64,000 nucleotides of DNA. Origin: DASVEG01 sp035540495 (GTDB taxonomy: Bacteria; Actinomycetota; Acidimicrobiia; Acidimicrobiales; CADCTF01). Position 1 is the first letter of the stretch; each line of letters begins with the position of its first letter. The notes under the pieces were generated by a model, which was given only the letters and a program-made list of their open reading frames with translations, was not told where the DNA came from and did no database searches. The stretch is from positions 30,258-94,257 of the forward strand of contig DATLGL010000051.1 in NCBI GenBank assembly GCA_035540495.1, given 5' to 3'. Below, piece after piece: positions 1 to 7,942 of this stretch. Made by a program: the position numbers and the translations under genes.

Positions 1-617
1 ACATCCCACGGAGTCGCCACCAGCCATGCGTCGTATGCGAGCTCCTGCGGACCCTGCCTGGCGGCCTCTGTTATGTCGGCACGCCGCTCCGGATGGAGAT
101 CGTCGTCTTCGACCGCGTTCGCGACCACCGACGTCAGGTGTGGTGTGAGCGCAGCAGGGCCTCGCCGTGCTGTCGTCCAGAACTTCCGGTTCTCCGGCGA
201 CATGCCTGTCGGCCATCCGGGCCCCGCGAACGGCGCGACACCCGCGACGACGCCAACTCGCTCGACGGCGGCAGCGTGACGAGCAGCCATCGCGAGGGCG
301 TATGGGGCGCCGCTCGAGTTGCCGAGGACCCGGTACCGGCGGATGCCGAGGCGACCGAGCATCTCGTGCACGTCGGTGGCGGTGCTCGCGACCGACCGGT
401 CGGTACACGCGTCGGATCTGCCATAGCCCGGACGGTCCGGAATCACGAGACGCACGCCCGACGAAGCTGCCTCGGCTCGTGCCCATCCCCACCCGAAGCG
501 GGACCCGAGTCCCCCAGGCCACGCCAGCACCGGCGCACCGTCGGGATCGCCCCATTCGGCGAAGGCGATCCACCGGCCACGCACGCGACGCCGCCCCTCG
601 CGAATCAGCTCGTCCAC
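1..617 (-). CDS. alpha/beta hydrolase (3' end cut by window edge)
   Basis: About 205 codons are present; the C-terminus lies outside the window. Reading the minus strand from GTG at 617 gives an open frame with clear alpha/beta-hydrolase features. An early strand ends in the oxyanion-type WPGGLGSRFGWGW segment. A PDRPGYGRSD motif typical of the family follows at about residues 58-67. The nucleophile elbow GNSSGAPYALA places the candidate catalytic Ser near residue 100. Asp and His should lie in the missing part. TTG at 626 is an alternative start, with AGAAGG about 13 bases upstream. It diverges from the rhodanese gene. The substrate cannot be read from the sequence. The family call is firm; the exact start is not. 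Confidence 0.8.
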   Translation of the reverse strand, partial: MDELIREGRRRVRGRWIAFAEWGDPDGAPVLAWPGGLGSRFGWGWARAEAASSGVRLVIPDRPGYGRSDACTDRSVASTATDVHEMLGRLGIRRYRVLGNSSGAPYALAMAARHAAAVERVGVVAGVAPFAGPGWPTGMSPENRKFWTTARRGPAALTPHLTSVVANAVEDDDLHPERRADITEAARQGPQELAYDAWLVATPWD

Positions 618-710
618 GGCACCCAATGATGCCGCTCACCCTTCTTCGGGACAGCCCCGGCAGAAGGCAGCCTCGCCGTGCGACAATCCGCGCGAATCGA
701 AGGAGGGGCT

Positions 711-1088
711 ATGAAGAAGAAGGCAGCAGAGCTCGTCGCGGAGGCGAAGGCGCGGATCGAGAACCTCGACGCCGACGCTGTCGAGCGGGAGTTGCAGGCG
801 GGGGACGCCGTTCTCGTCGACATCAGGGACACGCCGGAGCTTCAAGAGCACGGCCGGATCCCAGGGTCGGTTCACATCCCGCGTGGGATGCTGGAGTTCC
901 GCGCTGACACGACCAGTCCATACCACCTGGAGCCCCTCGATCCGTCGAAGCGGGTCATCCTCCACTGCGCGAGCGGCGGACGTTCGGCGCTCGCGGCGCA
1001 GACCTTGCAGGAGATGGGTTACGAGCGGATCGCGCACCTCGACGGCGGGATCAACGCGTGGAAGGAGGCCGGCAAGCCGACGGAGTGA
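711..1088 (+). CDS. rhodanese-like domain protein
   Basis: 125-residue single-domain rhodanese. The active-site loop HCASGGRS gives Cys86 as the persulfide-carrying residue and fits the CxxGxR pattern; DGGINAWKEAG is the usual C-terminal rhodanese end. An ideal AAGGAGG ribosome site at 700-706, five bases before ATG 711, fixes the start; an in-frame codon at 678 has no such site. A charged helical stretch (about residues 1-30) precedes the domain, which otherwise starts at AVLVDIRD. Such proteins move sulfane sulfur in the cytoplasm. No sulfur-metabolism genes are adjacent, so the partner is unknown. Confidence 0.9.
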   Translation: MKKKAAELVAEAKARIENLDADAVERELQAGDAVLVDIRDTPELQEHGRIPGSVHIPRGMLEFRADTTSPYHLEPLDPSKRVILHCASGGRSALAAQTLQEMGYERIAHLDGGINAWKEAGKPTE

Positions 1089-1115
1089 TCACTTCGAGGC
1101 GCCAGCGTGATGCAT

Positions 1116-1152
1116 CCCCGCCCCGCAGCCAGTCGAACAGGCCGGGGCGGGG
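1116..1152. terminator. candidate bidirectional terminator hairpin
   Basis: A perfect 10-bp stem, CCCCGCCCCG at 1116-1125 with CGGGGCGGGG at 1143-1152, encloses a 17-base loop. It lies just after the rhodanese stop (1088) and just before the end of the minus-strand NTF2-like fragment (1159), so it could serve both directions. There is no U tract, as is common in high-GC actinobacteria. Confidence 0.5.
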
Positions 1153-1158
1153 GAGTGC

Positions 1159-1350
1159 TCAGTCGAGCGACCCGGCGCTGAAAGGCGTGGAGTGCCGCCG
1201 CCAAAGGCGCCACTGGCCGCCGACCACGCGCCACACCTCGCTGATCACGAACGTGCCGCTTCGATCCTGTCCCATCACCGTCGCTCGCATCCGTACGCGC
1301 TGCAGGGCCGTCGCGAGGCTGCTGTCGACGCGGGCGCCGCAGCGCGCGAT
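1159..1350 (-). pseudogene. NTF2-like (SnoaL/DUF4440-type) C-terminal fragment
   Basis: The minus strand encodes a stretch ending GTFVISEVWRVVGGQWRLWR followed by RHSTPFSAGSLD and a stop at 1159. I recognise this as the typical last two strands of NTF2-like proteins: a long strand, a GxWRLWRRHST strand, then the stop. Only about 45-60 recognisable residues remain. Upstream the frame loses resemblance and runs into the plus-strand SnoaL-like gene. The nearest ATG is at 1290 and gives 43 residues, too short for the fold. The simplest reading is a remnant of a gene whose 5' part was replaced. A very short functional protein is less likely. Confidence 0.45.
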
Positions 1351-1359
1351 CCTTGAGAG

Positions 1360-1755
1360 GTGGGTCAGGCGGCGCACGTGGATGATCTCCGAGAGGCATA
1401 CGAGGCGTTCGCGCAGGGGAACTTCGACCCGTTCGTCAATCTGCTGAGTCCGAACGTTCAGTGGCACTTGCCGGGCCGAAGCAGGTACGCGGGGACGACG
1501 ACGTCGCGCGACGCCCTGTTCGCGCGGATGCTTCGGCAGTACGAGGAATCCGACGGAACAACGTCGCTCGAATGGGTGAACGGCATCGAGAGCGGGCCAC
1601 TCGTTGCTGTTGCGGAGCGGCTTCGTGCGACGCGAGGCGAACGCCGGATGGAGCTCGACGTTGTCGTCGTGTACAGGTTCGAAGGACAGCAGGTCGTCGA
1701 GGCGTGGGACATCTTCGGAGACCAGGACCTCTACGACGACTTCTGGGGTGCGTGA
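1360..1755 (+). CDS. SnoaL-like / NTF2-fold protein
   Basis: 131 residues with the SnoaL-like pattern: helical DDLREAYEAFAQGNFDPFVNLL, then a strand with NVQWHLPG, then ELDVVVVYRFEGQQVVEAWDIFGD, the usual final strands of this alpha+beta barrel. Such proteins are small enzymes or ligand binders (isomerases, hydratases, polyketide cyclases); the motif does not reveal which. GTG 1360 is preceded by a weak GAGAGG; GTG 1378 is an alternative start. The 5' end overlaps the antisense NTF2-like fragment, a related fold on the opposite strand. Confidence 0.75.
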   Translation: MGQAAHVDDLREAYEAFAQGNFDPFVNLLSPNVQWHLPGRSRYAGTTTSRDALFARMLRQYEESDGTTSLEWVNGIESGPLVAVAERLRATRGERRMELDVVVVYRFEGQQVVEAWDIFGDQDLYDDFWGA

Positions 1756-1816
1756 CCGTCGCTCGCTCTGGAGGCGTTCGCTCGCGCTGGTTCCGTTCAG
1801 GCCCCGACCGGTACGC

Positions 1817-2285
1817 CCTACAGACGTGACGGGCCGAGCACCTCGAACTCACCGGTCGCGAAGTCGTAGCGAGTCGTCATCGGGGGCGCATCCTCAGTAC
1901 CTGGAGCAGGGTTCCGCTCGAGCATCTCCATCAAAACCTTCCGAGCCGGGAAGATCGCATGGACATGCAGCACGTTCGGACCGGTGTTGAGGGTTGCGTG
2001 ATCCTTTCCGGCGGGGATGAAGACGACATCGCCCTTCTCGACCGAAGTCACTGTGCCGTCCAACGTGTAGTCGGCGAAGCCGTCGAGGATGATGACGACT
2101 TCGTCTACGTCGTGGCGGTGCAGCGGAATCCGATCTCCGGCGGCACACCGTTCTTCGAGGAAGGACAACTCGGCGACCCGGTCTCCGGTGCCAGGGTCGA
2201 CCGCGACTCGCCAGGTCGTGTTCGGTCGATGGTCGTCGACATCACCGATCATCGGCTCGAGCGGGCCATGCCGGACGATCCCCAT
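1817..2285 (-). CDS. cupin domain protein
   Basis: 155 residues with one cupin barrel. Cupin motif 1 is seen as PLHRHDVDEVVIILDG (His56, His58, Glu62) and motif 2 as GDVVFIPAGKDHATLNTG (His96), so the four usual metal ligands are all present. The N-terminus has WRVAVDPGTGDRVAELSFLEE and the C-terminus a short charged tail. Metal-binding cupins include dioxygenases, isomerases and plain binding proteins; nothing here narrows it down. Start ATG 2285 lacks a strong ribosome site; ATG 2252 (MIGDVDD) is an alternative. Confidence 0.8.
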
Positions 2286-2333
2286 GAGCCGAGTCTGGCA
2301 CCCGCGCGGTCGTGCCGCAGCGAGCGTCTCAGC

Positions 2334-2510
2334 TCAACCCGTGCGATCACCATCAGCGACGTGCAGCGCGCCGTCAGCTTGCGCGATGAACGGCGCGGCC
2401 ACAACGCGGTGCGACCGCCATCCACACGAACACGTCGCCCGCCACATGGCTGGTCGACCGCGTTGCGACTCCCTTCGGATCTGGATGACGTGGCTTCCTG
2501 CAGTGCCCAT
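2334..2510 (-). CDS. small CxCGW-motif protein
   Basis: 58 residues if ATG 2510 is used. The core MWRATCSCGWRSHRV followed by a helical stretch with a His resembles small actinobacterial proteins in which W.A.C.CGW.S is followed by H-containing helices. I know these only as conserved hypotheticals. The two Cys and distal His suggest a metal site, but that is inference. A longer in-frame start at 2552 exists. It fills an otherwise empty 350-base gap between the cupin and the SDR. Confidence 0.4.
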   Translation of the reverse strand: MGTAGSHVIQIRRESQRGRPAMWRATCSCGWRSHRVVAAPFIAQADGALHVADGDRTG

Positions 2511-2636
2511 CTCGCCTCCATCGGCGCCGCACGAACCGCCTACCGCACACAACCGTACCCATGTCGGCGAGGGCTCCGGCTCGTCCGTGGCTTGCGTTGG
2601 ATGACCAGGACGCAGCGACGCAACGGGGCTTCGGCG

Positions 2637-3532
2637 TCAGTGGATCACGGGATGTTGCCCGCCATCGACATGCAGCGTCTCGCCGGTCACTCCCTTGGCC
2701 AGGTCGGAGCAGAAGAAGACGATGACGTTGGCGACGTCGGCATCGGTCGGGATCCGACGCAGCGCGAGAGACTCACGAATCGGCTCGACGACATCCTCGA
2801 GCTCCACGCCCTGAGCGGCGGCGAGTTGCCGTAGCCGGTTTCCAGCACCGGTCCCCACTTGTATCCGGGAGCAACGGTGTTGACGCGAATCCCGAGAGGC
2901 CCAAGCTCGCGAGACAGATGGAACGCGGCGCTGCGCAGGGCTCCCTTCGAGACTGCGTATGCGAACATCTCGAATTGAGCGTCGCGGGCCACTGCGGCGA
3001 TCGAGCTCACGACCACCACTGAACCTCCGCCACCAGCACTCATCAGCGGCACGGCCGCCTTCGTCAACGCGAGCGTGCCTCGCACATTGACCGCTGCGGC
3101 GCGATCCCAATCGTCGAGTGAGCCCGTCATCAGGCCACCGAAGATCCTGTCCATGGCGGCGACATGCACGATGCCGTCGAGCCTCGCGAAGCGACGGTCG
3201 ACCTCTTCGATGAAGTGCCCGCACCGTTCCTCATCGGTGATGTCACACACCATCGAGATGCTCCGGTCACCCGATGGATCTATCTCGGTCCGGATCGTTT
3301 CAACCTGAACCAGCCGGTCGCCCAGCGCCAACAGCCCGCCTTCGCGGACGACGGCCTTCGCGACTTCATACCCGAGGCCGCGACCCACCCCTGATACGAG
3401 AATGACGCGTCCGTCAAGCAGCCCATCCGAACTCCCTGGTCGTGGGACGACGCTGTAGCGGGGCGAGTGTGGCACTGGCGAGTCGGACGCGTCGGGTTTG
3501 CCAGTGGTGTGGGTCTTACGCCGGAGCGTCAT
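2637..3532 (-). pseudogene. short-chain dehydrogenase/reductase with a frameshift
   Basis: A classical SDR read in two frames. Frame one (3532 to about 2840) gives the nucleotide-binding glycine motif SGVGRGLG (residues 47-54), the N-A-A equivalent HVAAMDR, strand VVVVSS with candidate catalytic Ser, and Tyr192/Lys196 in YAVSK. After PGYKWGPVLETGY the reading continues only in another frame: RQLAAAQGVELED onward to GETLHVDGGQHPVIH, the usual SDR C-terminus. A single missing C (TACGG where TACCGG is expected, near 2838-2842) explains the break. ATG 3532 overlaps the upstream VOC stop (ATGA), so the two genes are translationally coupled. It may be a true mutation or a sequence error. Without repair the product loses its C-terminal helix and strand. 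Confidence 0.8.
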
Positions 3533-3939
3533 GAGTGCTGCTCCACATATCGGCGAACCGCCTCATCGTCGGGCTGTCCCCACCCGATGCAGAACGGATG
3601 GCCCGCGGGGTCAGCGAACACGGCGAAGCCCTCGCCGACTCCCACGACGCCACTGACGTAGAGCTCCACCGCGCCGAGCTGCAACGCGCGACTGCACGCC
3701 TCCTTGGGGTCCTCGACGTGCAGGTCGAGATGGACCTGTTGGGGATTGCCTTCGGGCCACACAGGCGGCACGTGGTTCGGTGCCCGTTGGACCCCCATGA
3801 TCCAGCGGCTGTCGGCATCGACGACGTTGTGCCAATCACCATCTGGTAGCACCCGGCCACCGAACATGCCCGCCCAGAAGGCGCTCTCGGATTCGAGGTC
3901 CGCAGCGTCGAACACCACCACTTGTCGGATCAGCTTCAC
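3529..3939 (-). CDS. VOC superfamily protein (glyoxalase/bleomycin-resistance fold)
   Basis: 136 residues with two beta-alpha-beta-beta-beta halves. The first begins LIRQVVVFDAADLESESAFWAGMFGG. The second contains QQVHLDLHVEDPKEACSRA and ends FAVFADPAGHPFCIGW, the signature of the VOC subfamily commonly called glyoxalase-like domain. HLDLHVED supplies a possible metal ligand. Its stop overlaps the SDR start by four bases. The substrate is unknown; many such proteins bind or degrade small electrophiles. Confidence 0.8.
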   Translation of the reverse strand: MKLIRQVVVFDAADLESESAFWAGMFGGRVLPDGDWHNVVDADSRWIMGVQRAPNHVPPVWPEGNPQQVHLDLHVEDPKEACSRALQLGAVELYVSGVVGVGEGFAVFADPAGHPFCIGWGQPDDEAVRRYVEQHS

Positions 3940-3993
3940 CAGCAGATCATCGCGTGCGAGTATCGGCCGGCTGCGGGCATAAGGTCGGGTCTC

Positions 3994-4761
3994 ATGGGCT
4001 TCGAGGTGTCGGCCGATGCCTACGACCGCTTCATGGGTCGGTACTCGGCGCCGCTCGCGCCGGTGTTCGCGACGTTCTGCGGCGTCGAGTCCGGACAGAG
4101 GGTCGTCGATGTGGGATGTGGCCCAGGCTCGCTCACGTGTGAGCTGGTCAAGCGACTGGGAGCTTCGTCGGTCGTCGCCGTCGATCCGTCAGAGCGTTTC
4201 GTCGAAGCCGTCCGTGAGCGCTATCCCGGCGTCGAGGTGTATCGCGCGTCAGCGGAGCGCCTTCCACTGCCCGACCGCGCGTTCGACGCGGCGCTCGCTG
4301 AGCTCGTTGTGCACTTCATGGCCGATGCGGTCGCAGGGCTTCGGGAGATGAGCCGCGTCGTTACGCCCGGCGGCGTTGTCGCTGCGTGTGTCTGGGACTT
4401 CGAGGAGGGCGGCAGCCCGCTGAGTCTGTTCTGGGAAGCGGCGAGGAGTCTCGACCGAGAGGCCCCAGGTGAGAGCTCTCTGCCGGGAACCCGCCGCGGC
4501 CACCTCGTCCAGCTGCTCGAGGAGGTCGGGCTCGAGTCGATCCACCACGCGAAGATCAGCGTCGAGGTGGAACACCCGAGCTTCGAGGAATGGTGGCAAC
4601 CGTTCGAACTAGGGGTCGGCCCGGTCGGGTCGTACGTGGCGGGATTGAGCTCGACCGACCGACGACGGTTGGCGCAACGCTGCCGTGAGCTCCTTCCGGA
4701 GCCCCCCTTCGTGGTGACCGCCTCGGCGTGGGCCGCGCACGGCCGGGTCGCCGCTACCTGA
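3994..4761 (+). CDS. class I SAM-dependent methyltransferase
   Basis: 255 residues. Motif I VVDVGCGPGSLTCEL (about residues 35-49) and acidic loop AVDPS define the SAM site. AERLPLPDRAFDAALAELVVHFM matches motif IV of the UbiE/COQ5-like group, and LREMSRVVTPGGVVAACVWD is motif VI. The C-terminal third is a substrate-binding insert typical of the Methyltransf_11 family. ATG 3994 is used because upstream in-frame codons overlap the divergent VOC gene. The methyl acceptor is unknown. Confidence 0.85.
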   Translation: MGFEVSADAYDRFMGRYSAPLAPVFATFCGVESGQRVVDVGCGPGSLTCELVKRLGASSVVAVDPSERFVEAVRERYPGVEVYRASAERLPLPDRAFDAALAELVVHFMADAVAGLREMSRVVTPGGVVAACVWDFEEGGSPLSLFWEAARSLDREAPGESSLPGTRRGHLVQLLEEVGLESIHHAKISVEVEHPSFEEWWQPFELGVGPVGSYVAGLSSTDRRRLAQRCRELLPEPPFVVTASAWAAHGRVAAT

Positions 4762-4846
4762 GGTTTGCCGTCTTGCCCGACGTATGCGCCCCCCCGCACG
4801 TATGCGCGAGGTGCGAACGTCAACTCGACCCGGTTCCGGCTCGACG

Positions 4847-5167
4847 TCATCCGCCTGCGATGCCGGCGACATAGGCGCCGATCAGCGTCCCGCCGAAGCC
4901 TCCTGCGGTTATGACCGCGATCAGCAACATCAGCCGCCGCTTCGATTCGGGTAGTTCCGCGTCGGTGAAGGAGTTGTAGGGCTTGACCAGGATGGCGCTT
5001 CCGGTCGCGGCTCCCATCGACAGCAGCATGATGAACACACCGAGCGCTGAACGCACCGACTCGAGACCACCGGTGACAGCGAACCCCAGGAAGGCGACGA
5101 GACCGATGGCGGCACCGAGCCACGCGCCCCGTCGGGCGCTCCGGCGGCTCTGCTCGAAGGGCAGCAT
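4847..5167 (-). CDS. small integral membrane protein
   Basis: 106 residues if ATG 5167 is used, with three hydrophobic segments: GAWLGAAIGLVAFLGFAV, ALGVFIMLLSMGAATGSAIL and RLMLLIAVITAGGFGGTLIG. A basic stretch (SRRSARR) precedes the first, so its N-terminus is probably cytoplasmic. An in-frame start at 5347 would add 60 residues, including LPLGYEFGVRLQPRI, but would overlap the divergent methyltransferase. No family recognised. Confidence 0.6.
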   Translation of the reverse strand: MLPFEQSRRSARRGAWLGAAIGLVAFLGFAVTGGLESVRSALGVFIMLLSMGAATGSAILVKPYNSFTDAELPESKRRLMLLIAVITAGGFGGTLIGAYVAGIAGG

Positions 5168-5327
5168 GTGGATCCTCGGCTGCAGGCGCACGCCGAACTC
5201 GTACCCCAGGGGGAGGCGGCCGACAACCAGAGCGTGGTCGACGAAGGCCTGCGCGTCGCCTCCTAACCGCCCGGGCGTGCCCGTCTTCCACGCTCCCCAG
5301 TCGCAGCAACCGTGAGCAGAATGTGCC

Positions 5328-6128
5328 GTGGCCGCCAACGAAGTCATCTCCCACTACGGATCGCGCGATCTGACGCGCGAGCTGCTCACGGCCTTGGAGG
5401 CCGCATTCGGGAAGTCGTTCCATGCCGCGGCGCTACGAGGCGTTGACCAGTTCCACCTGGGCGGTTACGTCGCGACGGAGGCGTTGTTGGACCGCTTGGA
5501 CTTGGCGCCGGACGCCGAGGTCCTGGATGTCGGGTGCGGGATCGGCGGCGTGGCCCGCGCCATCGCGGATCGATTCGCCTGCTCCGTCACGGCGATCGAC
5601 CTCACGCCGTCGTTCGTCGATGCAGCGAAGGCGTTGAGCGATCGCGTAGGTGCCGGAGCCGCGATCACCTTCGAGACCGGAGATGCCCTTGCGATGCCGT
5701 ACGACGACGGCCGGTTCGATGCGGTCGTCCTCGTCCACGTCGGCATGAACATCCGCGACAAGGTGTCGCTCGTCGCCGAACTGAACCGGGTCGCGAAGCG
5801 TGGAGCAACGATCGTCATCTACGACATCGTCAGGCTGACCGCGGACCCGGTCACCTATCCGCTGCCGTGGGCGTCGAGCGAGTCGATCGACTTCGTGGAG
5901 CCTCAGGATTCGTACGTGGCGGCACTGGCCGAGGCCGGTCTGGTGCTCGCCCGGTCGGTCGACCGTTCGCAGTTGGTATTCGACGCGATCGGCCGCGCAG
6001 CGGCCGCCCCGGCTCCTGTCAACCTTGCCAACCTGATGGGCAGCGACTGGCCGACGATGTTCGCGAACCTCGTTGCCGCCCTTCGAGCAGGCACAGTCGC
6101 ACCGGTGGAGATGACCGTCGTCACGTGA
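5328..6128 (+). CDS. class I SAM-dependent methyltransferase
   Basis: 266 residues. Motif I is VLDVGCGIGGVARAIA, followed by VTAIDLTPSFV and the late motif TGDALAMPYDDGRFDAVVLVHVGMNI. The start ...LEAAFGKSFHAAALRGVDQFHLGG resembles the sarcosine/dimethylglycine-methyltransferase-like group (DQFH.GG.AT..L), whose substrates are often small amines. That is a family resemblance only. GTG 5328 is chosen by homology; no clear ribosome site is seen. Confidence 0.85.
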   Translation: MAANEVISHYGSRDLTRELLTALEAAFGKSFHAAALRGVDQFHLGGYVATEALLDRLDLAPDAEVLDVGCGIGGVARAIADRFACSVTAIDLTPSFVDAAKALSDRVGAGAAITFETGDALAMPYDDGRFDAVVLVHVGMNIRDKVSLVAELNRVAKRGATIVIYDIVRLTADPVTYPLPWASSESIDFVEPQDSYVAALAEAGLVLARSVDRSQLVFDAIGRAAAAPAPVNLANLMGSDWPTMFANLVAALRAGTVAPVEMTVVT

Positions 6129-6297
6129 GCGAGTTCCGGTGGCGGAGGAGCCGGCGGCTGATCCGCGGGAAGCGCTTCGACGTCGCAAGTGCGGTACCGT
6201 GCTTCCAAGACGTTCGGAGGTGCACCGCCGAACGACACCAGCCGGTATCGCTTGGTCCCTGCAGGTTGAACGAGTGCAGGACTAGGAGAACAATCAG

Positions 6298-6501
6298 ATG
6301 GCTGCAGGAACCGTGAAGTGGTTCAACGGCACGAAGGGGTTCGGCTTCATCAGCCCCGACGACGGCTCGGAGGATGTGTTCGTTCACTTCTCCGCGATCC
6401 AGGGCGGCGGCTACCGCGAGCTGGTCGAAGGCCAGAAGGTCGACTTCGAGACGACGCGTGGGCCGAAGGGCCTCCAAGCGTCGGCCGTCACCGCCCGCTA
6501 G
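6298..6501 (+). CDS. cold-shock domain protein (CspA family)
   Basis: 67 residues, the usual single-domain length. It opens AAGTVKWFNGTKGFGFI (RNP1 KGFGFI), then VFVHFSAI (RNP2), and closes GPKGLQASAVTAR. The product is a single-stranded nucleic-acid chaperone. AGGAG at 6284-6288 sits nine bases before ATG. The 5' leader carries an inverted repeat (CCTGCA 6258-6263, TGCAGG 6275-6280) just before the ribosome site, which might make translation temperature-dependent as in other csp leaders; that role is inference. Confidence 0.95.
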   Translation: MAAGTVKWFNGTKGFGFISPDDGSEDVFVHFSAIQGGGYRELVEGQKVDFETTRGPKGLQASAVTAR

Positions 6502-6525
6502 TACCGACTGCACAATGCGATCGAG

Positions 6526-6547
6526 GAGGGCGCCGCAAGGCGCCCTC
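6526..6547 (+). terminator. cold-shock gene terminator hairpin
   Basis: A perfect 9-bp stem GAGGGCGCC / GGCGCCCTC (6526-6534 with 6539-6547) closed by a GCAA tetraloop, 24 bases after the csp stop. No U-run. The same GAGGGCGCC arm is reused in the hairpin after the aldehyde dehydrogenase. Confidence 0.7.
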
Positions 6548-6576
6548 TCGCATCCAACGGCAGCACCTGTCGCATA

Positions 6577-6843
6577 ATGAAGTTCGAAGACCTCCTGCGC
6601 CAGCTTCGGGATCAACGCACACGCATCGGCGAGCTGCGAGAGGTGGCCGCCAAGAGCGACGACGACATCGGCACGTTGATGGCCGAGCAGGCGTTGTACG
6701 ACTCACGTCTCGTCGACCTCGCTCGAATGCTCGATGTTCCCGTACCTCACGCGATGCCTCGCGAGGGCGGCCTCTACGCCGATCACCGCGTGTTGATCGA
6801 GGACCGGCTGGCCGAGGCCGGGGCAGACGTCCGCACCGGTTGA
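6577..6843 (+). CDS. small conserved hypothetical protein
   Basis: 88 residues, mostly predicted helix: MKFEDLLRQLRDQRTRIGEL, then AEQALYDSRLVDLARMLDV, then a short C-terminal helix VLIEDRLAEAGADV. Charged and soluble, with no signal or membrane segment. The helix-loop-helix of charged heptads could pair as a coiled coil. It sits between csp and the phosphoesterase gene with its own ATG. Function not recognised. Confidence 0.65.
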   Translation: MKFEDLLRQLRDQRTRIGELREVAAKSDDDIGTLMAEQALYDSRLVDLARMLDVPVPHAMPREGGLYADHRVLIEDRLAEAGADVRTG

Positions 6844-6862
6844 GCTACGCGAGAGTCGGCCC

Positions 6863-7354
6863 GTGAGCGACCGTCGCGACGAGGCTCGCAAGCCGTTCGC
6901 GGAGCGGGGCCGGTTCGTGGTGCAGCTCCACGATGCAACGAGACTTCACTACGACCTGCGCATCCAGCGAGGCGCCGTCATGAAGTCGTGGGCCGTGCCC
7001 AAGGGCCCTTCGGTGGATCCTTCCGATCGCCGCCTCGCGGTGGAGGTGGAAGACCACGCGTTGTTCAGTGACTTCGAAGGCGTCTACGTGCCGAGCCGCG
7101 GCTCGGGTGCAGTGATCGTGTGGGACGAGGGCACGGTCGACGTGCTCACGGACGATCCGGATCACATGTCGTTCTTCCTCGACGGCCACAAACTCATCGG
7201 TCGGTTCGGGCTGACGCGCATCGATCGGCGCAACTGGTTGCTCGTGAAGGCCGCCGACGAGTACCAGCGGCGCGGCCTCGACATCGTCACGGCCGCGCCC
7301 GCGAGCGTCCGCACAGGGCGGACCTGGCAAGAAGTCGCCGACGAAGGCCACTGA
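6863..7354 (+). CDS. stand-alone LigD-type 3'-phosphoesterase domain protein
   Basis: 163 residues matching the phosphoesterase (PE) domain found at the N-terminus of bacterial NHEJ ligase LigD. FVVQLHDATRLHYDLRI gives His23, His29, Asp31 and Arg33; KSWAVPKGPS follows; EVEDHALFSDFEG gives His65. These match the residues known in the LigD PE family to bind Mn2+ and remove 3'-phosphate or ribonucleotide ends. No polymerase or ligase domain is attached and no ku gene is in the window, so it may act in trans or in another repair pathway. GTG 6863 is the start; the next gene is 86 bases away. Confidence 0.85.
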   Translation: MSDRRDEARKPFAERGRFVVQLHDATRLHYDLRIQRGAVMKSWAVPKGPSVDPSDRRLAVEVEDHALFSDFEGVYVPSRGSGAVIVWDEGTVDVLTDDPDHMSFFLDGHKLIGRFGLTRIDRRNWLLVKAADEYQRRGLDIVTAAPASVRTGRTWQEVADEGH

Positions 7355-7440
7355 CGTGTGGGTCCGAACAACGGGCGCATTGTCATTCGTCGTGGGCTCC
7401 GCGTGATGCCGCCGGTGGTCGACACGGCTTTACTGTCGCC

Positions 7441-7929
7441 ATGGGGGCTCATGAACTGGCTGCGACTCTTGCCGCCATCACGGAACACCAGGAGCGCCTC
7501 CGGGCGTTCCTGGGCGCGTACGAGCCACGAGCCCTGACGCAACGGCCACCGAGTGGGGAGTGGTCGGCCATCGAGAACGTGCGGCACCTGATACTCGCTG
7601 CGCAACTTCACCTCGGGCCGTTCGTGGCTGGCGGCCTCGGCTTCAGCTCGCTCGGTTTGCCGCAAGGGATCCACCCGGACACCAACGCTTCGACCGACGT
7701 GCCAGCCGTGTTCGCGGAGTGGGACCGCGTGCACGCCTCGATACACGACCGCCTCGACGTCTCGAACCCCCGTGTGGCAGTGGAGGTGCCTCGCCGTGGT
7801 GTGCGGGTGCTCGCAGATCAGCTGCCGAGGTTCTTCCGTCACCAACAGGCTCACGGACGGCTCGCGCTCCGCGCCCTGAGCCAGGTGACGGGCCAGCCGG
7901 CCCGATTGCCGAGGGCGTCATCGCGCTGA
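7441..7929 (+). CDS. DinB-superfamily four-helix protein
   Basis: 162 residues. Helix 2 has WSAIENVRHLILAAQLHLGPF and the C-terminal helix RFFRHQQAHGRLALRAL, giving His residues (NVRHL, HQQAH) placed as in the metal-binding triad of DinB/DUF664-type proteins. Many family members are thiol transferases that use mycothiol or bacillithiol; mshC is present in this genome, so that is possible but unproven. The gene is followed closely by a methyltransferase. Confidence 0.7.
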   Translation: MGAHELAATLAAITEHQERLRAFLGAYEPRALTQRPPSGEWSAIENVRHLILAAQLHLGPFVAGGLGFSSLGLPQGIHPDTNASTDVPAVFAEWDRVHASIHDRLDVSNPRVAVEVPRRGVRVLADQLPRFFRHQQAHGRLALRALSQVTGQPARLPRASSR

Positions 7930-7942
7930 TGAGGATCACTTC

